Part shown: positions 7,542-17,867 of the stretch, in pieces
Position numbering within the stretch: the first letter of the stretch is position 1
Layout of the letters: each line of letters opens with the position of its first letter
Assembly (NCBI GenBank): GCA_030426845.1
Contig: JAUHXR010000004.1
Span: 1-64,000 of the forward strand
Origin: Polyangia bacterium
GTDB lineage: Bacteria > Myxococcota_A > Polyangia > Polyangiales > Sandaracinaceae
DNA: 64,000 nt
Direction: 5' to 3'
Translations under genes and position numbers: made by a program
Notes under the pieces: generated by a model
What the model saw: only the letters and a program-made list of their open reading frames with translations
Database searches by the model: none
Told to the model about the DNA's origin: nothing

Positions 7542-8465
7542 TCAGGCCGAGCCGCAGGGGGTGCCGGTGCGCTCGGCGCAGAGGACGGCGCGGAGCTGAT
7601 CGAGGCTGGGGCGGCGCGCGGGGTAGTACTCGAGGCTGCGCCACAGGGTCGTCCAGAGCGCCGGAGGGAGGGTGCGGACGGCGTCGAGGGTGTCGAAGGC
7701 GCGGCTCCGGGCGGCGCGGTGGAGCTCGGTCGTGGTCAGGTCGTGGGGGCGGAACACCGGGGCGCCGAGGAGGAGGTGGACGCCGGTCAGCGCGAGGCCG
7801 TAGAGGTCGCTCGCCGCGCTGAGCGCGCGGGCGCTGAGCATGCCCTCCGGGGCGAGGTAGCCCGGCGTGCCGAGGAGGCTGCCGTCGAGGGTGATGCGCT
7901 CGCCTTCGCCTCCCGGCGCGAGGACGAGGCCGAAGTCGAGGAGCCGGGGCTCGAGGCGCGGGGCGTGCGGGTCGAGCATGACGTTGCCAGGCTTCACGTC
8001 GCGGTGGATGAGGCCCGCGGCGTGAGTCGCGGCGACGGCATCCGCAAGGGGCTCGAGGATCGCTAGGACGCGGTCCAGGGGCTGCGGGCCGGTCCGCTCG
8101 ACGAGCTCGCGCAGGTTCACGCCGCGCAGCAGCTCCATCGCGTAGTACGGGCGGCCGCCCACGTCGCCGTGGTCGAGGACGCGGACGATGTTGGGGTGCT
8201 CCAGCGCGGCCATCGCGGCGACCTCGCGCGCGAAGCGGGTGGCGGAGCCCTCGAGCTCGTGGTGCGCGCTCAGGACCTTGAGCGCGACGTCCGGGCCGCG
8301 GCGCAGCGGGGTCGCGCGGTAGACGGTCCCCATGCCCCCTTCTCCGAGCCGCTCGCGCAGGAGGTAGCGGCCGAAGAAGGCCGGCAGGACAGGGCCGGTG
8401 GTGCGCCGCCGAGGCAGGCCCCTCGCGGGGGTCTGCCGGTCGGACACGGTCGTCTCGGTGCTCAT
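7542..8465 (-). CDS. Hanks-type Ser/Thr protein kinase (compact)
   Basis: A 307-residue cytoplasmic kinase with all core motifs: glycine loop GEGGMGTVY, VALKVL lysine, HRDVKPGNVM catalytic loop, DFG (LLDFGLVL) and the activation-segment end GTPGYLAPE. There is no transmembrane segment or sensory domain after the kinase fold, so it must get its signal from a partner protein or by oligomerisation. The start MSTETTVSDRQTP (ATG 8465) is chosen because longer versions add only Pro/Ala-rich sequence. The stop sits inside a small hairpin (7538-7554) that may help end transcription. It is separated from the TPR gene upstream by a 377-bp gap. Confidence 0.9.
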   Translation of the reverse strand: MSTETTVSDRQTPARGLPRRRTTGPVLPAFFGRYLLRERLGEGGMGTVYRATPLRRGPDVALKVLSAHHELEGSATRFAREVAAMAALEHPNIVRVLDHGDVGGRPYYAMELLRGVNLRELVERTGPQPLDRVLAILEPLADAVAATHAAGLIHRDVKPGNVMLDPHAPRLEPRLLDFGLVLAPGGEGERITLDGSLLGTPGYLAPEGMLSARALSAASDLYGLALTGVHLLLGAPVFRPHDLTTTELHRAARSRAFDTLDAVRTLPPALWTTLWRSLEYYPARRPSLDQLRAVLCAERTGTPCGSA

Positions 8466-8842
8466 GGCCGGAGCGGGAAGGGAGGAGGGCGGCGGCGTCG
8501 GGCTAGGGAGGGGTGGCGCCGCCGCCCTCCGGGGGAACGTTTGGGGAGGGAATCGCCTCGCCTCGTCGGACCCACGGAGGGCCGGCTCGGCTTGGCTCTC
8601 TGCCCTATGCACCCCCGACCGCCGGGTTTCGTTCCCGGCCGCGTGATCTTTCTCGGCGACCGGAGGAACTGCAGGGGACGGCGGCGGGGACGCATCGGCT
8701 CTGATGATTCCGATGCCTCGCCCGAGGTCGGGGTTCAGCCCGCGCCGGGTCGGGTAACCGCGGCGGAACGGGGGGCGGGCCGGATCGAGGGAGCCGAGGT
8801 CGCGGCGATCGCGGGCTCACGCCGATCCGCTTGCGGCGCCGC
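8466..8842. other. Intergenic region between kinase and TPR genes
   Basis: No coding frame here looks real on either strand; open frames are Arg/Pro-rich shadows. The region should carry the kinase promoter. The only structure I can see is an imperfectly centred inverted repeat with 7-bp arms (GCATCGG at 8692-8698 and CCGATGC at 8710-8716), which could be an operator half-site pair or chance. Confidence 0.3.
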
Positions 8843-11566
8843 TCAGTCCTCGCCCATGAGGTCGTCGAACGCGCGGTCGATGTCGTCGCGGCCCATCGCC
8901 GCGGAGGCCGCCGGGACCTCGACCTGAGGGCGGCTCAGCGCGTCGATGTGCGAGCCCACGTTCCGGAAGCCCGGCTCGCGCTTGGCGACCTTCTGGTAGT
9001 AGTAGAGCGCCTCCTTCGGGTCGCCGAGCATCTCGTAGGCGCGGCCGAGCTCGAAGTAGAGGCCGAGCTCCTCGCGGTCGGTCTTCTGGTCCGCGTAGAG
9101 GCCCTTCTTGAAGTGGGCGATCGCCTCGGAGACCTCGCCCTTCTCGAGCAGGCACAGGCCGATCATCGTCTCGGAGATGCAGATGCGGTGCGGGTTCGCG
9201 AGGCAGAGGCGGAACTCGCTGATCGCGTCGTCGAGGAGGCCCATCTCCTTGTAGGCGATGCCGAGATCGAAGTGGGTCTCGGTGTCCTCCACCCCGACCT
9301 GCGCCTCGACGCCGGCCTTGAACTGGGCGAAGACCTCCTCGACGTCGAGCACGTCGCTGCCCGCCTGGGTGTCCTCGATCTCGCCGAAGTCCTGGGCGAG
9401 CTTCTCCGCCAGCTCGAAGCTCTGGTCGAGGTCGATCTCGGCGCTCGAGCGCGAGGCCGCGTCGAGGGCGCGCGCGGCGAGGCTGTGCACCTCGTTGAGC
9501 TTCTCGGTGAGCAGCGGGTGGCTCGGGAAGGTGCTCAGCGCCTCGGTCAGGCTCGCGCGCGCCTCCTCGAGGAGACCCTGCGCGATGAAGAACTCCGCCT
9601 CCTCGAGGATCTCCTCGACCTCGCCCGGCGGCATCGACAGGCGCTGGCTCGTGTCGGCCATCACCTGGCCGGGGGTCGACGGCCGCAGCGGGACGTCGTC
9701 GAACTCCTCGGGGCTCATCGGAGCGAGCGGGTCGAGCGAGAGGGCGCCCGACGGCGGCGGCACCATGACGCCCGACGGTGGCGGGACGACCACCCCGCTC
9801 GGCGGGTGGGCGATGACCCCGCTCGGCGGCGGGACCGCGCGGCGCGGCGGCGCGTCCAGCGCGGGCGCGTCGGTGACCGTGCCTCCGTCGAAGCCGTCGT
9901 CGAAGTCGGCCCCCGGATCGGCGTAGGCCGGAGGCGCGGGCTCGTCGTCGACGAAGAACACGTCGTCCTCGTCCGCGTCCACCGACTGCGCCGGCAGGTC
10001 GTCGGCGGTCGCGGGGGCCTCCGCGACGGGGAGCACGCTCGGCATCTGCTCGAGCCGCGCGAGGGCCTCCGCGTGCCCCGGGTCGAGGTCGAGCACCTGC
10101 CGGAGGTAGAGCTTCGACGCGGTGCTCTGGTCGGTCGTGAGGACGTCGGCGAGGGCGAGGAGCTGGGCGATCGCGTCCTCGACCTTTCCTTGATCGATGT
10201 AGAGGTCCTTGAGCCGCTCGCGCGCCTCGACGTGCACCGGGTCGATCTCGAGCACCGCCTGGAGCTGCTCGGCCACCTTGGCCTTGAGCCCGTAGCGCAT
10301 GAACACGTCGCACTCGGTGAGGAGCCGCGCGATCTGGGCTTCGCGCTGGACGTCCGGCGGGACGCTCGGGCGGACCGAAGGAGCGGGCTCGACGATCTCG
10401 GCGCCGGCGGGGGCCTCGAAGCTCGCCTCGGCGGGCGGGGGCGGCGGGGCGGACGACGTGATCGCGATCTCGATCGCGTCGGCGTCATCGTCGTCCTCGT
10501 CGACGAGGAGGACCTCCTCCTCCTCGGCCTCCTCGACCTCGTAGACCTCGACGATCTCGTCGTCGATGTCGTCGATCTCCTGGACGACCTCGACCTCGGG
10601 GGCGCCCGGGGAGACGACCGCGCTGGCCGGCGGCTGGATGTCGCGGCGCACCGGCTTGGCCGGCTCCTCGGCGTATCCGGCGAGGGCCTGCCGCGCCTCG
10701 CGGTCGCCCGGGTCGAGCTCGAGGATGCGCTGGAGCACCTTCGCGCGCGCCTCGGCGCGGCCGGCCTCCTGGTGGATCCGCGCGACCTCCTTGTAGACGC
10801 TGACGGTCTTCGGGAGCTGCCCGAGCTGGTTGAACGCCTCGGCGAGCAGCTCGAGGGTCGCGATGTCCTTCGGGTCCGCCTTGAAGCAGAGCTGCAGCTT
10901 GCTCAGCGCGCGCTTGGGGTCGCTGCGCTCGAGGTAGAGCTGCGAGAGCTCGCGCGCGATCGCGACGTCCGCCGGGCGATGGTAGAGGAGACGCTCGGCG
11001 ACCTTGATGTAGTCGTCGATGCGGCCCTGCTCCTTGAGCAGCCGCGCGCCCGCCTCGAACTCGGCCGCGGCCTCGTTCGTCTTGCCGGCCTTCGACAGGG
11101 CCTCGGCGCACTTGATCCGGACGGGGATGTTCTCCGGATCGAGCGACGTCATCTTCTGGAGCGTCGCCACCGCCCGCGCCATGTCGCCGCTCCGCGCGTA
11201 CCCCGCCGCGACGTGCTCGTAGGTGCTGAGCGCGTCTCCGACGAGGTCGAGCATCTCGTACATCTCGGCCAGCTTCAGCTGGATGTCGAGGCGGGTCGGG
11301 TCGAGCTTGAGGATCTGCTTGTAGACCGCGAGGCCCTTGCTGAAGAAGCCCTGCTCGCCGTAGTGCGTGGCCACCCGCGCGTAGGTCTCGATCGCCTCCG
11401 AGCGCGAGCCCTTGCGCGTGTAGAGATCGCCGATCTTCAGCCACGTACGGACGTCGCTCGGATCCGACTGGACGATCTTCCGATACTCGGAGATCGCCTT
11501 GTCGTAGTTGCCCTTCGAGAGGTGCTTCTGCGCCGCCTCGAGGACCTTCGTACGGTCGACGCTCAC
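8843..11566 (-). CDS. Large TPR-repeat protein
   Basis: A 907-residue soluble protein. Residues about 1-340 are tetratricopeptide repeats starting with VLEAAQKHLSKGNYDKAISE. A highly acidic linker follows (EVEEAEEEEVLLVDEDDDD), then more TPRs, then a low-complexity stretch of repeated PPSGV units, and a C-terminal TPR block ending FDDLMGED. It is a scaffold rather than an enzyme; large TPR proteins in myxobacteria often assemble motility or secretion complexes. GTG at 11566 (SVDRTKVLEAA) is chosen because the sequence before it is Arg/Pro-rich. It follows accC on the same strand after 262 bp, in which a small C5/G5 hairpin (11789-11802) could be an accC terminator. Confidence 0.8.
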   Translation of the reverse strand: MSVDRTKVLEAAQKHLSKGNYDKAISEYRKIVQSDPSDVRTWLKIGDLYTRKGSRSEAIETYARVATHYGEQGFFSKGLAVYKQILKLDPTRLDIQLKLAEMYEMLDLVGDALSTYEHVAAGYARSGDMARAVATLQKMTSLDPENIPVRIKCAEALSKAGKTNEAAAEFEAGARLLKEQGRIDDYIKVAERLLYHRPADVAIARELSQLYLERSDPKRALSKLQLCFKADPKDIATLELLAEAFNQLGQLPKTVSVYKEVARIHQEAGRAEARAKVLQRILELDPGDREARQALAGYAEEPAKPVRRDIQPPASAVVSPGAPEVEVVQEIDDIDDEIVEVYEVEEAEEEEVLLVDEDDDDADAIEIAITSSAPPPPPAEASFEAPAGAEIVEPAPSVRPSVPPDVQREAQIARLLTECDVFMRYGLKAKVAEQLQAVLEIDPVHVEARERLKDLYIDQGKVEDAIAQLLALADVLTTDQSTASKLYLRQVLDLDPGHAEALARLEQMPSVLPVAEAPATADDLPAQSVDADEDDVFFVDDEPAPPAYADPGADFDDGFDGGTVTDAPALDAPPRRAVPPPSGVIAHPPSGVVVPPPSGVMVPPPSGALSLDPLAPMSPEEFDDVPLRPSTPGQVMADTSQRLSMPPGEVEEILEEAEFFIAQGLLEEARASLTEALSTFPSHPLLTEKLNEVHSLAARALDAASRSSAEIDLDQSFELAEKLAQDFGEIEDTQAGSDVLDVEEVFAQFKAGVEAQVGVEDTETHFDLGIAYKEMGLLDDAISEFRLCLANPHRICISETMIGLCLLEKGEVSEAIAHFKKGLYADQKTDREELGLYFELGRAYEMLGDPKEALYYYQKVAKREPGFRNVGSHIDALSRPQVEVPAASAAMGRDDIDRAFDDLMGED

Positions 11567-11828
11567 GTGGCCGCGGGGCGCTCCTCCGCCGGGGTCGACG
11601 CGCGCGTGAACGGGCTCGGGCGCTGGGCGAGCCCGGGCTTCACGGCCGCCAACCGGTCGCAATCTCGAGGGATCGAGGGAGAACGCATGGGGTGGGGGGT
11701 GCTGGGCACACTCCGACGACCCGAGCCCGCGGTCCTTCTCGGAGCGGGTCGGGGGCCTTCATTTGCCCAGTGGGCGGAGTCTACGAGTCCCCCGAGAGGG
11801 GGGTCAAGCGGGGTGGAAGGGGGGCGGC

Positions 11829-13163
<1,335 letters not shown>

Positions 13164-13166
13164 GTG

Positions 13167-13661
13167 CTAACCCTGCTTGACCTTGAAGAGCTTGTCGCCG
13201 AACTCGACCGGCTTGCCGTTCTCCACGAGGATCTCGACGATCTCGCCGGAGATCTCGGACTCGATCTCGTTCATGAGCTTCATCGCCTCGACGATGCAGA
13301 GCACCGTGCCCTTGGAGATGCGGGCGCCCACGTCGGTGAACGGGGCGGCGTCCGGCGAGGGGGCGCGGTAGAAGGTCCCGACGAACGGCGAGGTGATGTA
13401 CGCGACGTCGGCCGGGTCCTCGGCCGGCGCGGCCGGCGCGGGGGGCGGCGCGGCGCTCGGCACCGGGGCGGCCGGGGGGGGCGGCGGCAGGGTCGCGGGG
13501 CCCGCGTGCATCAGCGGCGCGGCCGTCACCACCTGGGTCGGGGCGTCACCGCCGCGGCGCAGGAAGATGCGCTGCTCCTGGCCCTCGATCTCCAGCTCGC
13601 TCACGTCCATCTGCTTCATGGCGCGCATGAGCTCGCGAATCTGCTTCAGGTCGATGTCCAT
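13167..13661 (-). CDS. accB: Acetyl-CoA carboxylase, biotin carboxyl carrier protein
   Basis: A 164-residue BCCP. The N-terminus is MDIDLKQIRELMRAMKQMDV. A Pro/Ala-rich linker (about residues 55-90) leads to a biotinyl domain with the biotinylation motif EAMKLMNEIE, in which the Lys carries biotin. It shuttles the carboxyl group between biotin carboxylase and carboxyltransferase. ATG at 13661 is used; a longer reading adds an Arg-rich leader unlike BCCPs. It lies between aroQ (17 bp upstream) and accC (3 bp downstream), a common bacterial order. Confidence 0.95.
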   Translation of the reverse strand: MDIDLKQIRELMRAMKQMDVSELEIEGQEQRIFLRRGGDAPTQVVTAAPLMHAGPATLPPPPPAAPVPSAAPPPAPAAPAEDPADVAYITSPFVGTFYRAPSPDAAPFTDVGARISKGTVLCIVEAMKLMNEIESEISGEIVEILVENGKPVEFGDKLFKVKQG

Positions 13662-13678
13662 CCACGTACTCCGACGTC

Positions 13679-14143
13679 CTACGGGGAATCTCGCTCGGGC
13701 GCCCTGCAATAGTCGATGAGGCCCCGCAAGCCAAGCGCATAGCTGCTCGGCCCGAAGCCGGCGACCACCCCCACGCAGACCGGGGCGAGGGTCGAGCGGT
13801 GGCGAAACGGCTCGCGGGCCTGGGTGTTGGACAGGTGCACCTCGACGCAGGGGAGCCGCACCGCGGCGATCGCGTCGCGGATCGCGATGGAGGTGTGGGT
13901 GTAGGCGGCCGCGTTGAGCAGCAGGCCGTCGAAGGCGCCCTCGGCCTCCTGGATCCAGTCCACGAGCTGGCCCTCGTGGTTGCTCTGCCGGCTCTCGAGG
14001 GTCGCCCCGAGGTCGGCCGCGAGCGCGCGCAGGTCCGTCTCGAGCGTGGCGAGGTCGGTGGTCCCGTAGATCGCCGTCTCGCGCCGGCCGAGGAGGTTGA
14101 GGTTGGGGCCGTGCAGCGCGAGGACGCGGAGCGGCGCGCTCAC
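13679..14143 (-). CDS. aroQ: Type II 3-dehydroquinate dehydratase
   Basis: A 154-residue enzyme of the shikimate pathway that dehydrates 3-dehydroquinate to 3-dehydroshikimate. Family motifs are all present: HGPNLNLLGRRE, ESRQSNHEGQLVDWI, LNAAAYTHTSIAIRDA and EVHLSNTQAREPFRHRS, covering the active-site Tyr/Arg loop, the His and the substrate-binding residues. Length is normal for the dodecameric type II enzyme. It starts with GTG at 14143, directly after the stop of the Roadblock gene, so it is the second gene of the operon Roadblock-aroQ-accB-accC. Confidence 0.96.
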   Translation of the reverse strand: MSAPLRVLALHGPNLNLLGRRETAIYGTTDLATLETDLRALAADLGATLESRQSNHEGQLVDWIQEAEGAFDGLLLNAAAYTHTSIAIRDAIAAVRLPCVEVHLSNTQAREPFRHRSTLAPVCVGVVAGFGPSSYALGLRGLIDYCRAPERDSP

Positions 14144-14509
14144 TCAGGTCAGCTCGCTCAGGAGCTTGCTGCCCGCGGTGCGCAGGAGGAACCGGGCCTT
14201 GCCGTAGTTGCCCGTCGGCTCGAGCGTGACCGCGACGAAGTACTCCTCGTTGAGGAGCCGCATCACGGTGGTCATGTGCTCCGCCTGGACGGCGACCTCG
14301 GTCGCGCCGCCCGCCTCGAGGAGCTCCGCGGCCTTGCGGATGTCCTTGAGGATCACGCTGAACTCCATGCCCACCGTCTCGACGTCGGTGATGCCCGAGC
14401 TGTCGTCGCGGACGTAGTGGTCAACGGGGATGCCGTCGAAGCCCATGAGGAGACCGGCGACGCCGCCCTCGGTGCGTTCGACGACCTCTTGGAGCACCTC
14501 GCGGAACAT
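14144..14509 (-). CDS. Roadblock/LC7 domain protein
   Basis: A 121-residue protein that is essentially a single Roadblock/LC7 fold (MFREVLQEVVERTEGGVAGL, then LMGFDGIPVDHYV, and the C-terminal strand FVAVTLEPTGNYGKARFLL). In bacteria such proteins (MglB type) act as regulators of small Ras-like GTPases, but no GTPase gene is next door. It heads the operon with aroQ, accB and accC, its stop abutting the aroQ start. That placement is recurrent in some deltaproteobacterial genomes to my knowledge, but its biochemical reason is unclear. Confidence 0.85.
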   Translation of the reverse strand: MFREVLQEVVERTEGGVAGLLMGFDGIPVDHYVRDDSSGITDVETVGMEFSVILKDIRKAAELLEAGGATEVAVQAEHMTTVMRLLNEEYFVAVTLEPTGNYGKARFLLRTAGSKLLSELT

Positions 14510-14601
14510 GTCGTGATTCCCTCACGGACCGACCAGCGGGTCAAGTTCGGCGATCGCCGGGGCGTCGGAATCCGGGCGGCAGCGCGACTTGAGCCGGTCG
14601 A

Positions 14602-15786
14602 TCAGAACTGCACGGGGTAGGTGACCACCAGGCGCGGCTCCGCGAAGGGCGGGACCTGCGCCCGACGTGCGGTGCGCGCGACGCAGGAGCGGCTGGCGGG
14701 GCTCGCCGCGAAGTCGCTCGGGACGAGGGCCGAGGTGGCCCGTCCGGTCGACGAGAAGGTGAGGCGGATCTGGGCGACGTGGCCCCGGGCCTCCGGCGCG
14801 CACTGGAGGAGGTCGGCCCGGATGGCGTCCATCGCCCGGGTCACGTCGGCGCGGGTCGGCAGGGCCGGGCGGTCGCCGGTGCGGGGCGCCGGGCGGGCGA
14901 TCGGACCGTCGTCGATCACGGGCTCGTCGCGATGGACGGCGGGCCGGGGCGGCTCCGAGGTCGCGGGGCCGGCGGGGCGCTCGGCCTCCGCGCGGGCGGC
15001 TCGAACGGGCTCTCGCCGCGCGGTCCGCGCGACAGGGCGGGCGGCCGGCGGCTCCGGCGCCTCGACCGCTGGAGCCGCGACGGCTGGAGTCTCGACGAGC
15101 GGGGCGACCGCGACGGTCGACGCGCTCGGCTCCTCGAGCGCAGGCGCGGTCGGCATCGCGGCGGGCTGGGTGGCCGGCTGGGTGGCGGGGAGGGCCGGCT
15201 CGGGCGTCGCCGGCGCCTCGTCCGGGCGGGCGCTCGCGACCGGGGTTGCGTCGTCGGTGAGGCTCGGCCGCAGCGCGAGGGCGCCGATCAGGACGGTCGC
15301 GGCCACGCCGAGCGCGAAGCCGACGGCGCCCGGGACCCACGGGGAGCGCGCGCGCTCGGGCGGCGCCGGGACGCTCGTGGAGAGGTCGAGCACGAGGGGC
15401 GCAGGCGCGTCCAGCCCGCGGGTGGGCTGCGAGGGCGCCGCCTGGACGGGGGTGGGCTGGGGCGGGAGCCCGAGGCTCGGGCGCCGCGACGGCAAGGGCG
15501 GGGGCGCCGAGGTCAGCGGCTCGGCCGGCGGGATCGACTCCAGGATGTCGCCGGCCTCGAGCTCGAGCGAGATGCGGTCCAGGCTCGGCCGGTCCCGCTC
15601 CTCGGCTGCGTCCTCCTCCGGCACGGTGACCAGCCGGTGCATCTTGGGCAGCGGCGGCGCGCGCAGCGCGTGGTGCGGCGGCGGCGGGGCGGCGACGGCG
15701 GGGCGCGCCGGGGCGTCGCTCCAGACGCCCCGGACGCCGTGAGGGTCGAGCGCGGGCTGCCCGGAGGTGTCGTTCTTCTGCTGCAA
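14602..15786 (-). CDS. Membrane protein with AgmX-like C-terminal domain
   Basis: A 394-residue protein. A Pro-rich cytoplasmic N-terminal part (about 190 residues) leads to one transmembrane helix (WVPGAVGFALGVAATVLIGA), a long Ala/Pro/Glu-rich periplasmic linker and a C-terminal domain of about 80 residues. The last has the pattern of the AgmX/PglI family in myxobacteria (IRLTFSSTGRATSALVPSDF, a Cys pair, RLVVTYPVQF), which is TonB-like. AgmX-type proteins belong to gliding-motility and envelope-spanning complexes. I chose TTG at 15786 because a GGGGGA sequence sits 6-7 bases ahead; no ATG or GTG fits. It is on the same strand as, and 92 bp ahead of, the Roadblock operon. Confidence 0.65.
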   Translation of the reverse strand: MQQKNDTSGQPALDPHGVRGVWSDAPARPAVAAPPPPHHALRAPPLPKMHRLVTVPEEDAAEERDRPSLDRISLELEAGDILESIPPAEPLTSAPPPLPSRRPSLGLPPQPTPVQAAPSQPTRGLDAPAPLVLDLSTSVPAPPERARSPWVPGAVGFALGVAATVLIGALALRPSLTDDATPVASARPDEAPATPEPALPATQPATQPAAMPTAPALEEPSASTVAVAPLVETPAVAAPAVEAPEPPAARPVARTARREPVRAARAEAERPAGPATSEPPRPAVHRDEPVIDDGPIARPAPRTGDRPALPTRADVTRAMDAIRADLLQCAPEARGHVAQIRLTFSSTGRATSALVPSDFAASPASRSCVARTARRAQVPPFAEPRLVVTYPVQF

Positions 15787-15808
15787 GGAGTCCCCCAAAA
15801 GGATCAAG

Positions 15809-15862
15809 AGCGGATCATCACAGTGCGATCGGAACCGGCTGTTCGCAACCGATGAATCCGCT
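15809..15862. promoter_or_regulatory. Inverted repeat upstream of the AgmX-like gene
   Basis: A perfect 7-bp inverted repeat (AGCGGAT at 15809-15815 and ATCCGCT at 15856-15862) flanks 40 bases containing a second small repeat (ATCGG at 15828-15832, CCGAT at 15849-15853). It lies 23 bp before the chosen start, in a stretch clearly richer in A/T than its surroundings (15835-15880). It may be an operator or promoter region; no convincing -35/-10 pair can be assigned. Confidence 0.3.
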
Positions 15863-15980
15863 ATTTGTATACGCGCGGTTTCCGCGGTCCTGAGGGGTCG
15901 GCGTACGGCAGGGCGCGGACGTCCTGGAGACGCCCGAGATCCTTGATGGAATCGCGTCGGCGAGGCCCGGCGACGCCGGC

Positions 15981-17801
15981 TCAGGCGCCGGCGGGGTCGG
16001 CCTGGGCGCCCTCGTCGTGAGCCAGGCTGGCCCGGCGATCGAGGCGTCGCTGGAGCGGGCAGTCGTCGCCGCAGGGGTGCTCGCCCACCGACTCGAGGGC
16101 GGCGCGCATCGCCGTCTCGGCCGCCTCGAAGAAGGTGAGGTTGGTCGCGATCACGTGGTCGGAGCCGACCCTCGCGCGCGCGCCGCTCCGCTCGAGCAGC
16201 GAAAGGGCGTCCGGGCGAACGCCCACGATGAACAGCTCGCGTCCGCTCGCCTCGAGCCGGTCCGCCGCCGCCTCGAGGGCGTCTACCGCGGTGATGTCGA
16301 GGCCACGCGCGCGTCGGATGCGCAGGATGACCACGCGCGCGCTCTCGTCCGCGACCACCTCGTCGAGCACGCTCATCAGCTCGCCCGCGGCCGCGAAGAA
16401 CAGCTGGCCCTCGACGTTGATCAGGCGAACCGCGGAGCAGGCCCGCGCGCGCGCGGTCGGGTCCTCGAAGCGCAGCTCCACCACGTGGCCATCGCCGCTG
16501 AACACGATCTCGTGGACCGACAGGAGGCGCGCGCGGCGCAGGTAGAGGACGAGGCTCGTGAGCACGCCGAGGTAGACCGCGTAGTCGAGCCGGAGCAGCC
16601 ACGTGCCGGCGACCGTGATGACGAACGCGGCCGCGTCGGACGGCCGCGCCTTGAGGATGCGGCGAATGCGGCCGACGTCGACGAGGTCCACCGCGACCAC
16701 GAGCAGCAGGCCGGCGAGCGCGGCGAGCGGGGTGAAGTTGATCGCGGGGCCCAGAAACAGGAGCGCGCAGAGCGTGAAGACACCGCTCAGCGCGGGCCCG
16801 AGCCGGGTGCGCCCGCCCGAGATGTGCGCGAGCGCCGAGCGCGAGAGGCTGCCGCTGCCGGTGTAGCCGCCGAAGAACGCGGCGGTCAGGTTCGACAGGC
16901 CCATGCCCAGGAACTCGGTGCTGAGCTCGAGCCGCTGGCCCGTCCGCGTCGCGATCGCGCGGGCGACGGCCGACGACTCGACGAGCGAGAGCACGGTGGC
17001 CGCGATCGCGACGGGCATGACGGTCGCCCAGGCGTCGAAGCTCCAGTCGCGCCCCGGGAGGGTGAGCGGCGGCAGGCCGACCGGGATGGGCGCGATCTCG
17101 GCCACGCGGCTGAGGCCGAGCGCGTGGAAGTCGAGCAGCCAGCTCAAGAGGGTGGCGAGGCTCAGCACGACGATCGCGCCGGGGATGCGCTTGTCGATCT
17201 TCCGCAGAGCCACGATCGCGGCCGCGGTGCAGAGGCCGACCAGCAGCGCCCAGCCGTTGACCCCGTGGAGATGCTCGGCCCAGCCGAGCACCTTCATGAA
17301 GAGGTTGCCGCTGCCGCTCGGCGTCTCGGTGAGATGGTGGAGCTGGCCGATGCCGATCAGCACGCCCGCGCCGGTGATGTACCCGACGACCACGGGGATC
17401 GACACGAAGTCGACGAGCACCCCGAGGCGCAGCACGCCGGCCGCGGTCTGCACGACGCCGACCAGGAAGGCGATCAGCAGCGCGGTGGGGATCGGGTCGA
17501 GGCCGGCGGCGGCGGCCCCGGCCGTGCCGACGAGGAGCGACAGGGCGTTCGTCGGGCCGCTCACCACGTGGCGGCTCGAGCGGAAGAGCGAGCCGATGAT
17601 GGTCGGGACGCAGGACGCGTAGAGCCCCATCGCCGGCGGCAGGCCCGCGATCATCGCGTAGGCGACGCCCTGCGGGATGCCGAGGACGGTGACGGTCAGC
17701 GACGAGAGCAGGTCGTGGCGGAGGTCCGCCGCGGTGAGCCCTCGCAGGTCGAGGAACGCGAGCCACCGGGCGGCCGTCGAGCTGGACTGCTCCGTCACCA
17801 C
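15981..17801 (-). CDS. SulP-family anion transporter with STAS domain
   Basis: A 606-residue inner-membrane transporter. The SulP signature region is clear (TVTVLGIPQGVAYAMIAGLP followed by PAMGLYAS), with about a dozen hydrophobic helices to residue 430. A cytoplasmic STAS domain follows at about 440-560 (NVEGQLFFAAAGELMSVLDE, LDITAVDALEA). Family members carry sulfate, bicarbonate, chloride or dicarboxylates; the substrate cannot be told from sequence alone. A His/Cys-rich tail (HPCGDDCP) follows the STAS domain. The start is GTG 17801, with a second in-frame GTG at 17798. It is not part of an obvious operon. Confidence 0.92.
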   Translation of the reverse strand: MVTEQSSSTAARWLAFLDLRGLTAADLRHDLLSSLTVTVLGIPQGVAYAMIAGLPPAMGLYASCVPTIIGSLFRSSRHVVSGPTNALSLLVGTAGAAAAGLDPIPTALLIAFLVGVVQTAAGVLRLGVLVDFVSIPVVVGYITGAGVLIGIGQLHHLTETPSGSGNLFMKVLGWAEHLHGVNGWALLVGLCTAAAIVALRKIDKRIPGAIVVLSLATLLSWLLDFHALGLSRVAEIAPIPVGLPPLTLPGRDWSFDAWATVMPVAIAATVLSLVESSAVARAIATRTGQRLELSTEFLGMGLSNLTAAFFGGYTGSGSLSRSALAHISGGRTRLGPALSGVFTLCALLFLGPAINFTPLAALAGLLLVVAVDLVDVGRIRRILKARPSDAAAFVITVAGTWLLRLDYAVYLGVLTSLVLYLRRARLLSVHEIVFSGDGHVVELRFEDPTARARACSAVRLINVEGQLFFAAAGELMSVLDEVVADESARVVILRIRRARGLDITAVDALEAAADRLEASGRELFIVGVRPDALSLLERSGARARVGSDHVIATNLTFFEAAETAMRAALESVGEHPCGDDCPLQRRLDRRASLAHDEGAQADPAGA

Positions 17802-17867
17802 GCGTGGGTAGACGCGAACGGGGGCGGTTTCAACTCGACGGCGCGGGCGCGGCCCCGCGAGCGGACG

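Noticed and set aside
14602-17766. A 1054-residue minus-strand open frame
   Set aside because: Its first two thirds are Arg-rich shadow sequence in the frame beside the SulP gene; only the last 394 residues are a real protein.
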